Assembly (NCBI RefSeq): GCF_030815405.1 | Contig: NZ_JAUSWX010000001.1 | Location: 3,286,001-3,350,000, forward strand | Origin: Agromyces albus | GTDB taxonomy: Bacteria > Actinomycetota > Actinomycetes > Actinomycetales > Microbacteriaceae | Direction: 5' to 3' | Length of the DNA stretch: 64,000 bases | Shown: positions 39,548-49,750 of the stretch, one piece after another | How the letters are laid out: each line of letters starts with the position of its first letter | Position numbering within the stretch: the stretch's first letter is position 1 | Notes under the pieces: model-generated | The model's database searches: none | Told to the model about the DNA's origin: nothing | Seen by the model: the letters and a program-made list of their open reading frames with translations, nothing else | Made by a program: the position numbers and the translations under genes

Positions 39548-40954
39548 ATGACGCATCCGCACTCCCCCGAACTCGTCGCGCCGCACGAGCCGGCGGGGCC
39601 ACCCGCTCGTCGGGACGGCCTCACGCTGTTCCTGCTCGCCCTCGCCCAGGCGATGCTCGTGCTCGACGTCACCGTCGTGAACGTCGCCCTGCCGATGCTG
39701 AGCCGTGAGCTCGGGCTCGAGCCGGCGCTCGCGGGCTGGGCCATCGCCGCCTACGCCGTGCCGTTCGGCGGGCTCCTCATCCTCGGCGGGCGCCTCACCG
39801 ATGTCTTCGGCGCTCGACGGATGCTGCTGGCCGGGCTCGCGATCTTCACCGTCGCCTCGCTCGCGGCGGGCCTCGCCACCGATTCGACCCTGTTCCTCGC
39901 CGCGCGCGCAGCCCAGGGCATCGGAGCGGCACTCCTCTCGCCCGCGGCGCTCGCGACCCTGCTCCATCGCTTCGAGGGGCCGTCCCGTCGCCGTGCGCTC
40001 GCCGTGTGGGGAGCCGTCGGCGGCGCCGGCGCGGCGATCGGCGTGCTGCTCGGCGGCCTCCTGACCGGTGGCCCCGGCTGGCGGTGGATCTTCTTCATCA
40101 ACGTGCCCGTGGGCATCGCGGTCGCGATCGCGGTGCCGCTCATGGTGGCCGGCGCTGTCGCTGTGCGCCGCGGCCGAGTCGACGTGCTCGGTGCACTGCT
40201 CGCCACCGCGGGCATCGCGAGCCTCGTCGCCGCGATCTCGTCGGCCGAGCTCATGGAGCCGGTCGTCGCGTGGGCGCTCGCCGCGGTGGGCGCGCTGCTG
40301 CTCGGCGGGTTCGTCATCGTGCAGCGGCGGTCGGCGCATCCGCTCGTCCGGCTCAGCCTGCTGCGATCCCGGCCGGTCGCGAGCGGATCGATGCTCATGC
40401 TCGTCTCGACGGGCTTGCTCGTCGGCGGATTCTTCATGTTCTCGTTCGAGCTGCAGGACGGCGCGGGGTGGTCGCCGATCGCCACGGGGCTCGCGTTCCT
40501 GCCGATCTCAGTGGGCGTCATCGCCGGCGCGCACCTCGCCGCGAGAGCGCTCGGCCGCTTCGGCGCGAGAATCGTGGCCCCGACTGGCCTGATCGTGGCG
40601 GCGATCGGACTCGCGACCACCACGAGCGCGATCTCGGCCGATCTGGCCCCGGCGCTCGCCATCGCCGGCATGACGGTGGCCGCACTCGGACTCGGCGCCG
40701 GGTTCGTGAGCGCGAGCACCACCGCGCTCTCGCTCATCAGCGGGCACGAGGCGGGCACCGCTTCGGGAGTGCTGAACTCGTTCCACGAGCTCGGCAGCGC
40801 GGTGGGCGTCGCGATCTTCGCCGCGATCGCGGTGACGAGCCTCGGCCTCGGCTTCGGCGTGGCGGCCGCGATCGCCGCGATCACCGCCGTGGCCGCCGCG
40901 TTCGTGCTGCCCGCGGGGGTGACCGGCGGGGGAGAGGTGAAGTTCGCGCACTGA
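39548..40954 (+). CDS. MFS exporter, EmrB/QacA (DHA2) family
   Basis: This is a 468-residue drug:proton antiporter. Helix 1 LDVTVVNVALPMLSRELGL, motif A region LGGRLTDVFGARRML and motif C-like AVWGAVGGAGAAIGVLLGG are clear. It is a second, unrelated TetR/DHA2 unit in the window besides the one at 22 kb. AAGGA precedes ATG 39548. Expression is presumably released when the TetR protein binds a toxic ligand. Confidence 0.92.
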   Translation: MTHPHSPELVAPHEPAGPPARRDGLTLFLLALAQAMLVLDVTVVNVALPMLSRELGLEPALAGWAIAAYAVPFGGLLILGGRLTDVFGARRMLLAGLAIFTVASLAAGLATDSTLFLAARAAQGIGAALLSPAALATLLHRFEGPSRRRALAVWGAVGGAGAAIGVLLGGLLTGGPGWRWIFFINVPVGIAVAIAVPLMVAGAVAVRRGRVDVLGALLATAGIASLVAAISSAELMEPVVAWALAAVGALLLGGFVIVQRRSAHPLVRLSLLRSRPVASGSMLMLVSTGLLVGGFFMFSFELQDGAGWSPIATGLAFLPISVGVIAGAHLAARALGRFGARIVAPTGLIVAAIGLATTTSAISADLAPALAIAGMTVAALGLGAGFVSASTTALSLISGHEAGTASGVLNSFHELGSAVGVAIFAAIAVTSLGLGFGVAAAIAAITAVAAAFVLPAGVTGGGEVKFAH

Positions 40955-40988
40955 GGCGGTTGTCCCGGTGCGCGAATATCGTGGACCT

Positions 40989-41720
40989 GTGAAGCCATTC
41001 GTCCTCCTCGCCACGCGCGCCGAGGACCAGCCTGCCGACGAGGAGTACGCCCTCTTCCTCCGCTACACCGGACTCGACGAGCGCGACCTCGTCCGGGTAC
41101 GGCTCGAGGCGGCGCCCATGCCGCGGCTGCACCTCAGCGCACTGTCGGGCATCTTCGTCGGCGGCGGGCCGTTCAACGCCTCTGACCCGCCCGAGCGGAA
41201 GACGCCGGTGCAGCATCGGGTCGAGGCGGAGTTCAGGACGCTTCTCGACGAGGTCGTGGCCAGGGACTTCCCGTTCCTCGGCGCCTGCTACGGCGTCGGC
41301 ACCCTCGGTGTCCAGCAGGGGGCGCCGATCGATGGCACCTATGCCGAGCCGATCAGCGTCGTGCCGGTCACGCTGACCGATGCCGGAGCATCCGACCCGA
41401 TCCTCACCGGACTGCCCCGCACGTTCAGCGCCTTCGTCGGACACAAGGAGGCCATCCGCTCATTGCCCGACTCGGCGACCCTGCTCGCGTCGTCGCCGAC
41501 CTGCCCGGTGCAGATGTTCCGGGTTGGAACGAACGTGTACGCGACGCAGTTCCACCCCGAGCTCGACGTCGACGGCATCATCCTGCGCATCCACGCCTAC
41601 GCGAACCACGGCTACTTCGCCGCGCACGAGCTCGAGTCGACCCTCGCTGCGGTACGGCGCGCCGCGGTGTCGTACCCGAGCCGAATGCTCCGCACCTTCG
41701 TCCAGCGCCACGCCCGGTAG
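40989..41720 (+). CDS. Class I glutamine amidotransferase-like protein
   Basis: This is a 243-residue stand-alone GATase1 domain. The nucleophile elbow reads FLGACYGVGTLG (GxCxG variant) and the catalytic pair is in QFHPELD. Such proteins resemble GMP-synthase glutaminase domains or gamma-glutamyl hydrolases acting on small amides. The start GTG 40989 is preceded by TATCGT with a 6-nt gap (leaderless). No obvious synthetase partner lies nearby. Confidence 0.85.
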   Translation: MKPFVLLATRAEDQPADEEYALFLRYTGLDERDLVRVRLEAAPMPRLHLSALSGIFVGGGPFNASDPPERKTPVQHRVEAEFRTLLDEVVARDFPFLGACYGVGTLGVQQGAPIDGTYAEPISVVPVTLTDAGASDPILTGLPRTFSAFVGHKEAIRSLPDSATLLASSPTCPVQMFRVGTNVYATQFHPELDVDGIILRIHAYANHGYFAAHELESTLAAVRRAAVSYPSRMLRTFVQRHAR

Positions 41721-41764
41721 CCGAGGACGGCGACGCCCGGCATGCGGGGCATCCGCTCGTATGC

Positions 41765-41800
41765 GTTCGCCCCGGTGCCGCGACCGACACCGGGACGAAC
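41765..41800. terminator. Bidirectional hairpin between GATase and protease genes
   Basis: Arms of 13 bp (41765-41777 and 41788-41800) with one mismatch and a 10-nt loop, in the gap between two convergent genes. Confidence 0.75.
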
Positions 41801-41808
41801 AGCGCCGA

Positions 41809-42759
41809 TCAGGAGGCGGCCGCGGTGGTGTACGCGGATTGCGCGACCGAGCCGTAATACGGCCCGAACATCGTGTTCGGGATGCCGCTGTACCCGAAGC
41901 TGTTGAGCGAGTTCTGCGCCCCGGAGCCGAGGAACCAGGGGCCGCCCGACGATCCGCCGGTCATGTCGCACGGGATGCCCTGCGATTGCGTCTGGCCGTA
42001 CGGGTCGGCGGTCGCGGTGCCGGCGCACGACTTCAGCGTCTGCCCGTCGAACGGGGCGGCGGCGGGATACCCGAAGGCCTCATATGCCAGCCCGCGCGGC
42101 TGGTTGAAGGCGACCGCGGAGGCGCCGACGGCCGCCGCCAGCGTGCGTCCGTTCGACGGCGCCACCTTCACGAATGCCGTGTCATAGGAGATGTCGCCGC
42201 CCTTCGTCCACTGCGTGGGCGCCGAGAACGAGGTCGCCGCCCACTGGCCGTAGGGCGCCGCGCCGTTCTCGTATGCGGGGACGAAGATCCAGCGGCTCGC
42301 GTACTTGCCGTGGCCGCCGTGCACGCAGTGGCCTGCTGTGGAGACGACGCTGCCGTTGGTCGCGCTCACCGAGTTGGCCGAGCAGACGTAGTTGCGACCG
42401 CCCAGCGTGAAGAACACCTTGCCGATGTTCGGCACCGCCGCCTCACTCGTCGCGAACAGGTCGACGTCGGTGATCGGAGCGGGCTTGCCGTAGGTGACCG
42501 GGTCGCCCTTGGCGACCTCGCTCGCCGGCGTCGACGCCACCCGGTCGGCGACGAGCACGTCGGCGGGAGTCGCCCCGCGCATCCGGTCGGCCGTCCAGTA
42601 CTGGGCGGCAGTCGCCGTCTCGGCGGCCGGGACAGCGACGTGGTCGACCCCCGGCGACCCCGATGGCGGCGCGGCCGCGGCCGCGGTCGGCGCGGCGAGC
42701 AGTGCGCACGCGACGAGCGCGGCACCGACGAGCCCGTGGCGAAGTGACGTGAGTTTCAT
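41809..42759 (-). CDS. Secreted trypsin-like serine protease
   Basis: This is a 316-residue exported peptidase of the chymotrypsin/V8-like fold. A signal peptide (MKLTSLRHGLVGAALVACAL, cleaved near AAAAAPP) is followed by a propeptide-like segment of about 80 residues. The catalytic triad is visible as His in STAGHCV, Asp in SYDTAFVKV and Ser in GGSSGGPW. Cysteines around His and Ser can form the usual disulfides. It would act outside the cell on unknown proteins. GAGGA precedes the ATG at 42759. Confidence 0.9.
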   Translation of the reverse strand: MKLTSLRHGLVGAALVACALLAAPTAAAAAPPSGSPGVDHVAVPAAETATAAQYWTADRMRGATPADVLVADRVASTPASEVAKGDPVTYGKPAPITDVDLFATSEAAVPNIGKVFFTLGGRNYVCSANSVSATNGSVVSTAGHCVHGGHGKYASRWIFVPAYENGAAPYGQWAATSFSAPTQWTKGGDISYDTAFVKVAPSNGRTLAAAVGASAVAFNQPRGLAYEAFGYPAAAPFDGQTLKSCAGTATADPYGQTQSQGIPCDMTGGSSGGPWFLGSGAQNSLNSFGYSGIPNTMFGPYYGSVAQSAYTTAAAS

Positions 42760-43087
42760 GGACGTGATGTCCTCTCTGCCGGCGACTCGGTCCCCCCACT
42801 CGGTGCACCGGAGTCGCGGTGAACTGAATGCCGGAGAGCGTCTCACAGGTACCCCGTTCGGGGGAGCGGTGGAGGGCGGGTTCGTGGAGATCGACGAACA
42901 TCGACGCGGAACCGAAGAAAGCACCCGATGCTCACGCCCGCCGCGTTAGGCTCGGCAGTTGGCCGAGCACCGGCCCGGTGCTCCGATGAGCACGCTGTCC
43001 GCCCAGCCGGCTCACAAGCTCGGGTGTGGGAGGATTGGGGAGTCCTACTCGGACGCTTCCCCCACCTTCGAGGAGCCATCGCTTCGC
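42760..43087. other. Divergent intergenic region before purF
   Basis: These 328 bp separate the protease and purF start codons. The only clear structure is the palindrome GAGCACCG-GCC-CGGTGCTC at 42965-42983. A TAGGCT hexamer at 42947-42952 is a possible purF -10 with a leader of about 130 nt. The reading frame of purF stays open upstream to 42959 but shows no homology. No RNA element was recognised. Confidence 0.5.
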
Positions 43088-44545
43088 ATGTGCGGCATCG
43101 TCGGCATCGTCTCAACCGAGCCCGTCAACCAGCAGATCTACAACAGCCTCCTCCTGCTGCAGCACCGCGGGCAGGATTCCACCGGCATCGCCACCGCCGA
43201 CGGCCCCATCTTCCATATGACGAAGGCCCGCGGACAGGTGCGTGAGGCGTTCCGCACGCGCGACATGCGCTCCCTCATCGGCAACATCGGCCTCGGCCAC
43301 GTGCGCTACACCACGAAGGGCGCCGCCGAGCGTGAAGAGGAGGCGCAGCCGTTCTACGTGAACGCGCCCTACGGCATCATCCTCGTGCACAACGGCAATC
43401 TCACGAACACCCGCGAGCTCTCGAGCGACCTGTTCTCGATCGACCGCCGGCACGTGAATTCCACGAGCGACACCGAGATGCTCCTGAACGTGCTCGCCAC
43501 CGAGCTCCAGGGCCAGATCAAGGGCCTCGACCTCGACCCCGACCAGGTCTTCAAGGCCGTCGAGCAGGTGCACGCCCGCGTCGAGGGCTCCTACGCGGTC
43601 ATCGCCCTCATCGCCGGCTACGGCCTGCTCGCCTTCCGCGACCCGTTCGGCATCCGCCCGTTGATCCTCGGCCGGCGCATGACCGAGGCCGGCAAGCCCG
43701 AGTGGATCGTGGCATCCGAGTCCCTCGTGCTCGAGAACGGCGACTACGAGATCGTGCGCGATGTCGAACCCGGCGAGGCGATCTTCATCGGCCTCGACGG
43801 CGAGATGGTCTCGAAGCAGTGCGCCACGAACCCGCGGCTCGTGCCGTGCTCGTTCGAGTACGTCTACCTCGCGCGACCCGACTCGGTCATGAACGGCATC
43901 TCGGTCTACGAGGCGCGCCTGCGCATGGGCAACCGCCTCGCCGACACGATCGTCACCCACATGGACAAGGGCGACATCGACGTCGTCATGCCGATTCCCG
44001 ACTCGTCGCGGCCGGCCGCCATGCAAGTGGCGCAGAAGCTGGGCATCGAGTACCGCGAAGGCTTCTACAAGAACCGCTACGTGGGCCGAACGTTCATCAT
44101 GCCCGGCCAGGCGGAGCGCAAGCGCTCGGTGCGCCAGAAGCTCAATGCCATGGGCACGGAGTTCAAGGGCAAGAACATCCTCATCGTCGACGACTCGATC
44201 GTGCGCGGCACGACCTCGAAGGAGATCGTCGAGATGGCGAGGGCGGCGGGCGCAAACAAGGTCACCTTCACCTCGGCGGCCCCCCCGGTGCGCTTCCCCC
44301 ACGTCTACGGCATCAACATGCCCTCGCGCCGCGAGCTCGTGGCGTACGGCCGCAAGATCCCCGAGATCGCGGCCGAGCTCGGCGCCGACCACATGATCTA
44401 CCAGGAGGTCGCCGACCTGCAGGCGGCGATCACCGAGGGCACCCCGATCGAGCAGCTCGACATGTCGTGCTTCACGGGCGACTACGTCACGGGCACGGTC
44501 ACCGAGGAATACCTCGAGTGGGTGGAGAAGACACAGCTCTCCTGA
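43088..44545 (+). CDS. purF: Amidophosphoribosyltransferase PurF
   Basis: PurF starts purine synthesis by making phosphoribosylamine from PRPP and glutamine. It has 485 residues. MCGIVGIVS provides the N-terminal Cys nucleophile after Met removal; LLLLQHRGQDSTGIATADG and GNIGLGHVRYTTKG belong to the Ntn glutaminase domain. The PRPP-binding loop reads ILIVDDSIVRGTTSKEIVEM. I chose ATG 43088 because the active Cys must become residue one; a longer frame to 42959 would act as a propeptide as in some relatives. GAGGAG lies 13 nt upstream, a loose ribosome site. Confidence 0.95.
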   Translation: MCGIVGIVSTEPVNQQIYNSLLLLQHRGQDSTGIATADGPIFHMTKARGQVREAFRTRDMRSLIGNIGLGHVRYTTKGAAEREEEAQPFYVNAPYGIILVHNGNLTNTRELSSDLFSIDRRHVNSTSDTEMLLNVLATELQGQIKGLDLDPDQVFKAVEQVHARVEGSYAVIALIAGYGLLAFRDPFGIRPLILGRRMTEAGKPEWIVASESLVLENGDYEIVRDVEPGEAIFIGLDGEMVSKQCATNPRLVPCSFEYVYLARPDSVMNGISVYEARLRMGNRLADTIVTHMDKGDIDVVMPIPDSSRPAAMQVAQKLGIEYREGFYKNRYVGRTFIMPGQAERKRSVRQKLNAMGTEFKGKNILIVDDSIVRGTTSKEIVEMARAAGANKVTFTSAAPPVRFPHVYGINMPSRRELVAYGRKIPEIAAELGADHMIYQEVADLQAAITEGTPIEQLDMSCFTGDYVTGTVTEEYLEWVEKTQLS

Positions 44546-44573
44546 GCGACCCCACCTGCACCAGACTGGCCTG

Positions 44574-45464
44574 ATGGGGTTCACCAGCCGCGGCACCGTC
44601 CGCACGCCCGTACTCGAGATCGCGTATGAAGAGGCGGGGCCGCCCGACGGTCCGGTCGCGGTGCTCTCGCACGGGTTCCCGTACGACGTGCGCGCGTACG
44701 ACGACGTCGCGGGGCTGCTCGCGGCATCCGGTGTCCGGGTCATCGCACCCTACTTGCGCGGCTTCGGCCCGACGAGGTTCACGGATGCCACGACGCTGCG
44801 CTCGGGCGAGCAGGGCGCCCTCGCTCAAGATCTCCTCGACCTCCTCGACGCGCTCGAGATCGAACGAGCCGTCGTGGGCGGCTACGACTGGGGCGGACGC
44901 GCGTCGTGCATCGTCGCAGCACTGCATCCGTCACGGGTCACTGGGCTCGTGACGGTCGGCGGATACAACGTGCTCAACCCCGCTCGCGCGATGGAGCCGG
45001 CTCGCCCCGAGTGGGAGGCCACGTACTGGTATGTGTTCTACTTCCACTCCGAGCGAGGTCGCCGCGGACTCGAGCAGCACCGGCGCGAGCTCTGCGAGCT
45101 GCTGTGGACCACGTGGTCGCCCGAGTGGACGGATGCCGCGGCGGCATTCCGCGCGAGCGCGCCGAGCCTCGACAACCCCGACTTCGTCGACGTCGTGATC
45201 CACTCCTATCGCCACCGGTACGGGCTCGTCGCGGGCGATCCCCGTCACGCGGCGATCGAGCGCGCGATGGCGGCCGAGCCGCCGATCGCGGTTCCGACGG
45301 TCGTGCTCGAGAGCGGCGCCGACGGCATCGGCGGTCCGAGCGGGGTGGAGGACCGGAAGTCGTTCACCGGCCCGTGCGCCTTCCGAGAACTTGCGGGCAT
45401 CGGCCACGATCTGCCGCAGGAGGCGCCCCGCGAGTTCGCCGAGGCGGTGCTGAGCCTGCTCTGA
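44574..45464 (+). CDS. Alpha/beta hydrolase, epoxide hydrolase/dehalogenase-like
   Basis: This is a 296-residue alpha/beta-hydrolase. The oxyanion motif is SHGFPYDVRAYD and the nucleophile elbow is GGYDWGGRASC, so the nucleophile is Asp, as in epoxide hydrolases and haloalkane dehalogenases, not Ser. The catalytic His is in AGIGHDLPQEAP. The cap region is rich in Trp, Tyr and Phe (YWYVFYFHSERG). Substrate unknown. The CAGACT hexamer 6 nt before the ATG may be its -10. Confidence 0.88.
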   Translation: MGFTSRGTVRTPVLEIAYEEAGPPDGPVAVLSHGFPYDVRAYDDVAGLLAASGVRVIAPYLRGFGPTRFTDATTLRSGEQGALAQDLLDLLDALEIERAVVGGYDWGGRASCIVAALHPSRVTGLVTVGGYNVLNPARAMEPARPEWEATYWYVFYFHSERGRRGLEQHRRELCELLWTTWSPEWTDAAAAFRASAPSLDNPDFVDVVIHSYRHRYGLVAGDPRHAAIERAMAAEPPIAVPTVVLESGADGIGGPSGVEDRKSFTGPCAFRELAGIGHDLPQEAPREFAEAVLSLL

Positions 45465-45488
45465 TACTGACCCCGAGGGGCCGGCTCG

Positions 45489-45848
45489 CTACTCGTCGAT
45501 GCGGTGCGTCGACTGGTGCTCCATGGTGACGGATGCCGCGCGGCCGGCGAGCACCCGGTCGATCACGAGTGCCACGAGCGCGCCGAGGGCGACCCCGATG
45601 GTGCCGCACGCGAGCAGCAGGAATCCGAACACCTGCCCCTTGTCGAACTCGGCGTTGTCGGGGAACGCGACCGTGAGGATGAGTGCGGCGACCACACCCA
45701 CGACGGCTCCGAGCGCGAGGAACCGCGGGTAGCGCGGCGAGCGCCGCACGCTCACGGTGTCGGACGTGACGTCGGTCGTCTCGAACGGCTCGATCCGGCC
45801 GCCCGCGCCGGGCTCGAGGGATTCGGGGGAGTTCGAAGCGTCGCTCAC
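45489..45848 (-). CDS. Two-helix membrane protein, conserved hypothetical
   Basis: This is a 119-residue protein with an acidic, Ser-rich N-terminus of about 35 residues, then two transmembrane helices (FLALGAVVGVVAALILTVAF and GFLLLACGTIGVALGALVAL) separated by PDNAEFDKGQ, and a short basic-to-acidic tail. It starts at a GTG. The pattern is seen in uncharacterised Microbacteriaceae proteins near lspA/purine genes. Function unknown. Confidence 0.75.
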   Translation of the reverse strand: MSDASNSPESLEPGAGGRIEPFETTDVTSDTVSVRRSPRYPRFLALGAVVGVVAALILTVAFPDNAEFDKGQVFGFLLLACGTIGVALGALVALVIDRVLAGRAASVTMEHQSTHRIDE

Positions 45849-45911
45849 CCGTCCATTGTCGCATCCGGGCGCGGGAGCTTCCGCGGGCCGCGAGCCGGTC
45901 GGCCTGAGCCC

Positions 45912-46289
45912 TCAGCCGAGCGCGACGAAGAACGACAGCACGAACAGCACCGCGGCGACGGGCGTCATCGTCCAGCGCTCCGGCTTGCTGCGCGACATCG
46001 CGTTCATGACGATGCCGAGGCCGAAGTACGCGAAGATCACCCACGCCGTGATGTCGACCGCGAGCTCGGGCAGCACCGACGCCACGAGTCCCGCCTTCAT
46101 GAGGAAGATCCACGCGAAGGCTGCGTAGAGCAGGATCGACACGACGCTGCCGATGCGCTTCGAGGCGGGCAGCACGCGGTCGGCGCCGCCCCATGCGAAG
46201 TGCCCGAGCGGCGCTCCCGCGATGAGCGCAAGCTGGAAGACGGCCAGCAGGCCCAGCACGACGCAGAGGGCGATGGCGGCGATGGTCAC
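45912..46289 (-). CDS. Four-helix membrane protein, conserved hypothetical
   Basis: This is a 125-residue hydrophobic protein with four predicted helices, beginning MTIAAIALCVVLGLLAVFQL and ending PVAAVLFVLSFFVALG. No domain is recognised. It lies in a run of small minus-strand genes between the hydrolase and lspA. Confidence 0.75.
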   Translation of the reverse strand: MTIAAIALCVVLGLLAVFQLALIAGAPLGHFAWGGADRVLPASKRIGSVVSILLYAAFAWIFLMKAGLVASVLPELAVDITAWVIFAYFGLGIVMNAMSRSKPERWTMTPVAAVLFVLSFFVALG

Positions 46290-46311
46290 GGCGCAGAGCC
46301 TATCGGTGCGC

Positions 46312-46692
46312 TCAACGTGCGAGCGGCAGCTGGGCGCTCACGTCGGCGCGCTGCCCCGAGGCGTGCACGCGGCCGGCAGCTCGAGCATCAGCCCACGCGA
46401 GGCTGCCGGTGGCGAGGGCGAGCCACGTCGCGGCATCCGTCTCGATCACGTTCGGCGGCGTTCCGCGCGTGTGCTTCGGCCCCTCGATGCACTGCACCGC
46501 CCCGAACGGCGGCACCCGCACCTCGACGGTGCCGCCCGGCGCCTGCTCGGCGAGCAGTTGCAGCGTGTAGCGCACGGCGAGCGCGAGGGTCGCGCGATCG
46601 ACGGATGCCGCGGCATCCGCTGCTCCATCGTGGCTCGTCGCCGCGGCGAGCGCCGCCGTGCCCGACTCGTCGTCGATCCTCGCTCGTGCCAT
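46312..46692 (-). CDS. Sterol carrier family protein
   Basis: This is a 126-residue soluble protein of the actinobacterial sterol-carrier-like family, usually found beside purF/purD. VEVRVPPFGAVQCIEGPKHT and TPPNVIETDAATWLALATG are the conserved core; the latter is the SCP2-like end. Its ligand is unknown; the genomic link with purine genes is conserved in actinobacteria but unexplained. Confidence 0.85.
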   Translation of the reverse strand: MARARIDDESGTAALAAATSHDGAADAAASVDRATLALAVRYTLQLLAEQAPGGTVEVRVPPFGAVQCIEGPKHTRGTPPNVIETDAATWLALATGSLAWADARAAGRVHASGQRADVSAQLPLAR

Positions 46693-46726
46693 GAGGAGAT
46701 TCTCCCATCGAGCGTGTGCGTGCGGC

Positions 46727-47434
<708 letters not shown>

Positions 47435-47518
47435 TATCGCCGCCGGTGCGCGCCGCTTCGTCCGATGCAGGGTGGAGGGCTGCCACGAACGCGTGACGAG
47501 CGGCCGAAATCGCTGGGG

Positions 47519-47530
47519 TAGCCTGAACCG
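47519..47530 (+). promoter_or_regulatory. Leaderless -10 box TAGCCT of purD
   Basis: TAGCCT (47519-47524) ends 6 nt before the purD GTG; no ribosome-binding site is seen. Confidence 0.5.
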
Positions 47531-48844
47531 GTGAGAATCCTCGTCCTCGGATCGGGCGCGCGCGAGCACGCCATCATGCTCGCCCTGCTCGACGAGGAGG
47601 CCGGGCACGAACTCATCGCCGCACCCGGGAACGCGGGCATCGCGGCATCCCCCACGTCGTCGGCCCGTGGCAGCGTGACGACGATCGCGCTCGACCCGAC
47701 CGACCCGGTGCTCGTCACCGACTACGCGTTCGAGAACGACATCGAGCTCGTCGTCGTGGGCCCTGAGGCTCCCCTCGTGGCGGGCGTCGCCGACGCCCTG
47801 CGCACTCGCGGTATCGCCGTGTTCGGCCCCGGCAAGGCGGCCGCCGCCCTCGAGGGATCGAAGACCTTCGCGAAGCGCATCATGGAGGCCGCGGGCGTGC
47901 CCACGGGCCGGGCGAGCCTCGCCGACACGCTCGACGAGGTCGAGCACTCGATCGACGAGTTCGGCGCCCCCTATGTCGTGAAGGCCGACGGCCTCGCTGC
48001 GGGCAAGGGCGTGCTCGTCACCGATGACCGCGACGCGGCGCTCGCGCACGCCGCCCACTACCTGCAGCAGGGCCCGGTGCTCGTCGAGGAGTACCTCGAC
48101 GGCCAGGAGGTCTCGCTCTTCCTGCTCTCCGACGGCACCCACGTGCTGCCCCTCTCGCCCGCGCAGGACTACAAGCGCCTCCGCGATGGCGACCAGGGCC
48201 CGAACACCGGCGGCATGGGCGCGTACTCCCCGCTGCCCTGGCTCGACGACCGCTTCGGCAGCGAGAAGGCGTTCGTCGACGAGGTCATCGACACGATCGC
48301 GCTGCCCACCGTGCGCCAGCTCGCCGCCGAGCAGACGCCGTTCATCGGCCTGCTCTACGCCGGCCTCATCCTCACGTCGCGCGGCATCCGCGTGATCGAG
48401 TTCAACGCACGCTTCGGCGACCCCGAGACCCAGGTCGTGCTGCCTCGCCTCGACACGCCGCTGTCGGGCCTGCTGTTCGCCGCGGCCACTGGCGGTCTCG
48501 GCGGGCTGCCGCGACCGGTGTTCCGCTCGGATGCCGCGGTCACGGTCGTGCTCGCGAGCGAGGGGTATCCCGAGGCCCCCGAGACCGGCCGGGTGATCGA
48601 GGGACTCGATGCCGCGGCATCCGTGCCCGGAGTGCACCTCGCCCACGCTGCGACCGCCATCGGGGCCGCAACCGAGGCCCGGGGCACGTCGCCGCTGCTC
48701 GCGACCGGCGGCCGGGTGCTGAGCGTCGTGGCCGTCGGGCAGGACTTCGCCGAGGCGCGCCGCCGCGCCTACGAGGCGCTCGCGCACATCCGGCTCGATG
48801 GCGCCCAGTACCGCACCGACATCGCGGCGCGCGTCGCGGAGTGA
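47531..48844 (+). CDS. purD: Phosphoribosylamine-glycine ligase PurD
   Basis: PurD ligates glycine to phosphoribosylamine with ATP, the second step of purine synthesis. It has 437 residues and an ATP-grasp fold. [70 protein letters not shown] and [18 protein letters not shown] are all diagnostic. GTG start. Confidence 0.96.
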   Translation: MRILVLGSGAREHAIMLALLDEEAGHELIAAPGNAGIAASPTSSARGSVTTIALDPTDPVLVTDYAFENDIELVVVGPEAPLVAGVADALRTRGIAVFGPGKAAAALEGSKTFAKRIMEAAGVPTGRASLADTLDEVEHSIDEFGAPYVVKADGLAAGKGVLVTDDRDAALAHAAHYLQQGPVLVEEYLDGQEVSLFLLSDGTHVLPLSPAQDYKRLRDGDQGPNTGGMGAYSPLPWLDDRFGSEKAFVDEVIDTIALPTVRQLAAEQTPFIGLLYAGLILTSRGIRVIEFNARFGDPETQVVLPRLDTPLSGLLFAAATGGLGGLPRPVFRSDAAVTVVLASEGYPEAPETGRVIEGLDAAASVPGVHLAHAATAIGAATEARGTSPLLATGGRVLSVVAVGQDFAEARRRAYEALAHIRLDGAQYRTDIAARVAE

Positions 48845-48876
48845 CCGAGTGAAGCTCGCGGCTCGAGCGGCCTGAC

Positions 48877-49581
48877 TCAGGTCGAGACGACCGCGGGCTG
48901 GTAGAGCCGCAACCATGCCTCGGTCTGGGCGACATGCGCCGCGGCGGCGGTCGACGCGGCGATCGGGTCCCGGCCGACGATCGCGTCGGCGATGGCCCGG
49001 TGGCCGAGGTCGCTGATGCGTTTGAGGGCCGGGCCGTCGGGCAGCTCGAACACCTGGTAGGCCCGCGAGCGCGAGCGGAAGACGCCGAGGAACGCCATCA
49101 GGGTGGGGTTGCCGCCGAGCTTCGCGATCGCGGCGTGGAACCGCCCGTCGAGCTCGGATGCCTCGGTCGGGTCGCCGGTCGCCTCCATCGCCTCGATGAG
49201 CTGCACCAGCTCGGCGGCGGAGGCGTCATCGACCTTCGCCGCGGCCTGGGCGGCCGCGTGCGACTCGAGCACGCGCCGGAGCTCGTACATGTCGAGGAGA
49301 CCCGAGAGCGGCAGCAGGTCGACCGTGAGGGCGAGGCTTCCGACGATCTCCTCAGGCCGCAACTGGGACACGTAGGTGCCCGAGCCGTGACGGGACTCGA
49401 TCACGCCGAGCGCCGACAGCATGCGCACGGCTTCACGCAGCGATCCGCGTGAGACGCCGAGCTCCGCGCAGAGCTCGGGCTCGGGCGGGAACTTCTGCCC
49501 GGCTTCGAGCCGCCCCGACGAGATCATGTGGCGCAATCCGTGGAACGCATCGTCGACTGCTGACACGCGGCTCTCCTTCAT
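48877..49581 (-). CDS. FadR-type GntR transcriptional regulator
   Basis: This is a 234-residue regulator with an N-terminal winged helix (KFPPEPELCAELGVSRGSLR, then GSGTYVSQL) and an all-helical FCD effector domain (LRRVLESHAAAQAA, FHAAIAKLGGNPTL) that often binds small carboxylates through a metal. It is divergent from the PLP enzyme-ABC transporter operon, so it very likely regulates it. The 170-bp gap holds several inverted repeats that could be its binding sites. Confidence 0.9.
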   Translation of the reverse strand: MKESRVSAVDDAFHGLRHMISSGRLEAGQKFPPEPELCAELGVSRGSLREAVRMLSALGVIESRHGSGTYVSQLRPEEIVGSLALTVDLLPLSGLLDMYELRRVLESHAAAQAAAKVDDASAAELVQLIEAMEATGDPTEASELDGRFHAAIAKLGGNPTLMAFLGVFRSRSRAYQVFELPDGPALKRISDLGHRAIADAIVGRDPIAASTAAAAHVAQTEAWLRLYQPAVVST

Positions 49582-49618
49582 CGGTACGCGGTACTCGCCG
49601 GTTTCATCCTAGTGATTG

Positions 49619-49735
49619 GATGACTTCTAGCGCTAGGCACATTTCTCTGGCATATTAACGCAGTAGAAACACGACGGACATTGAAGTCATCGGATCTCTT
49701 TTTATCGTGAGACACCGTAAGACTACGAAGAGATC
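49619..49735. promoter_or_regulatory. AT-rich control region with three inverted repeats
   Basis: Between the GntR gene and the PLP enzyme, GATGACTTC (49619-49627) pairs with GAAGTCATC (49683-49691), CTAGCGCTAG is a palindrome at 49627-49636, and GATCTCTT (49693-49700) pairs with AAGAGATC (49728-49735). This is the most AT-rich stretch in the window. The GntR/FadR protein is the likely binder of one or more of these. Confidence 0.65.
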
Positions 49736-49750
49736 GGACTCGAACGCCGC

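Noticed and set aside
42959..43087. Longer PurF start with a 43-residue extension
   Set aside because: The extension has no homology and the catalytic Cys should be residue one after Met removal; ATG 43088 fits. A propeptide cannot be fully excluded.
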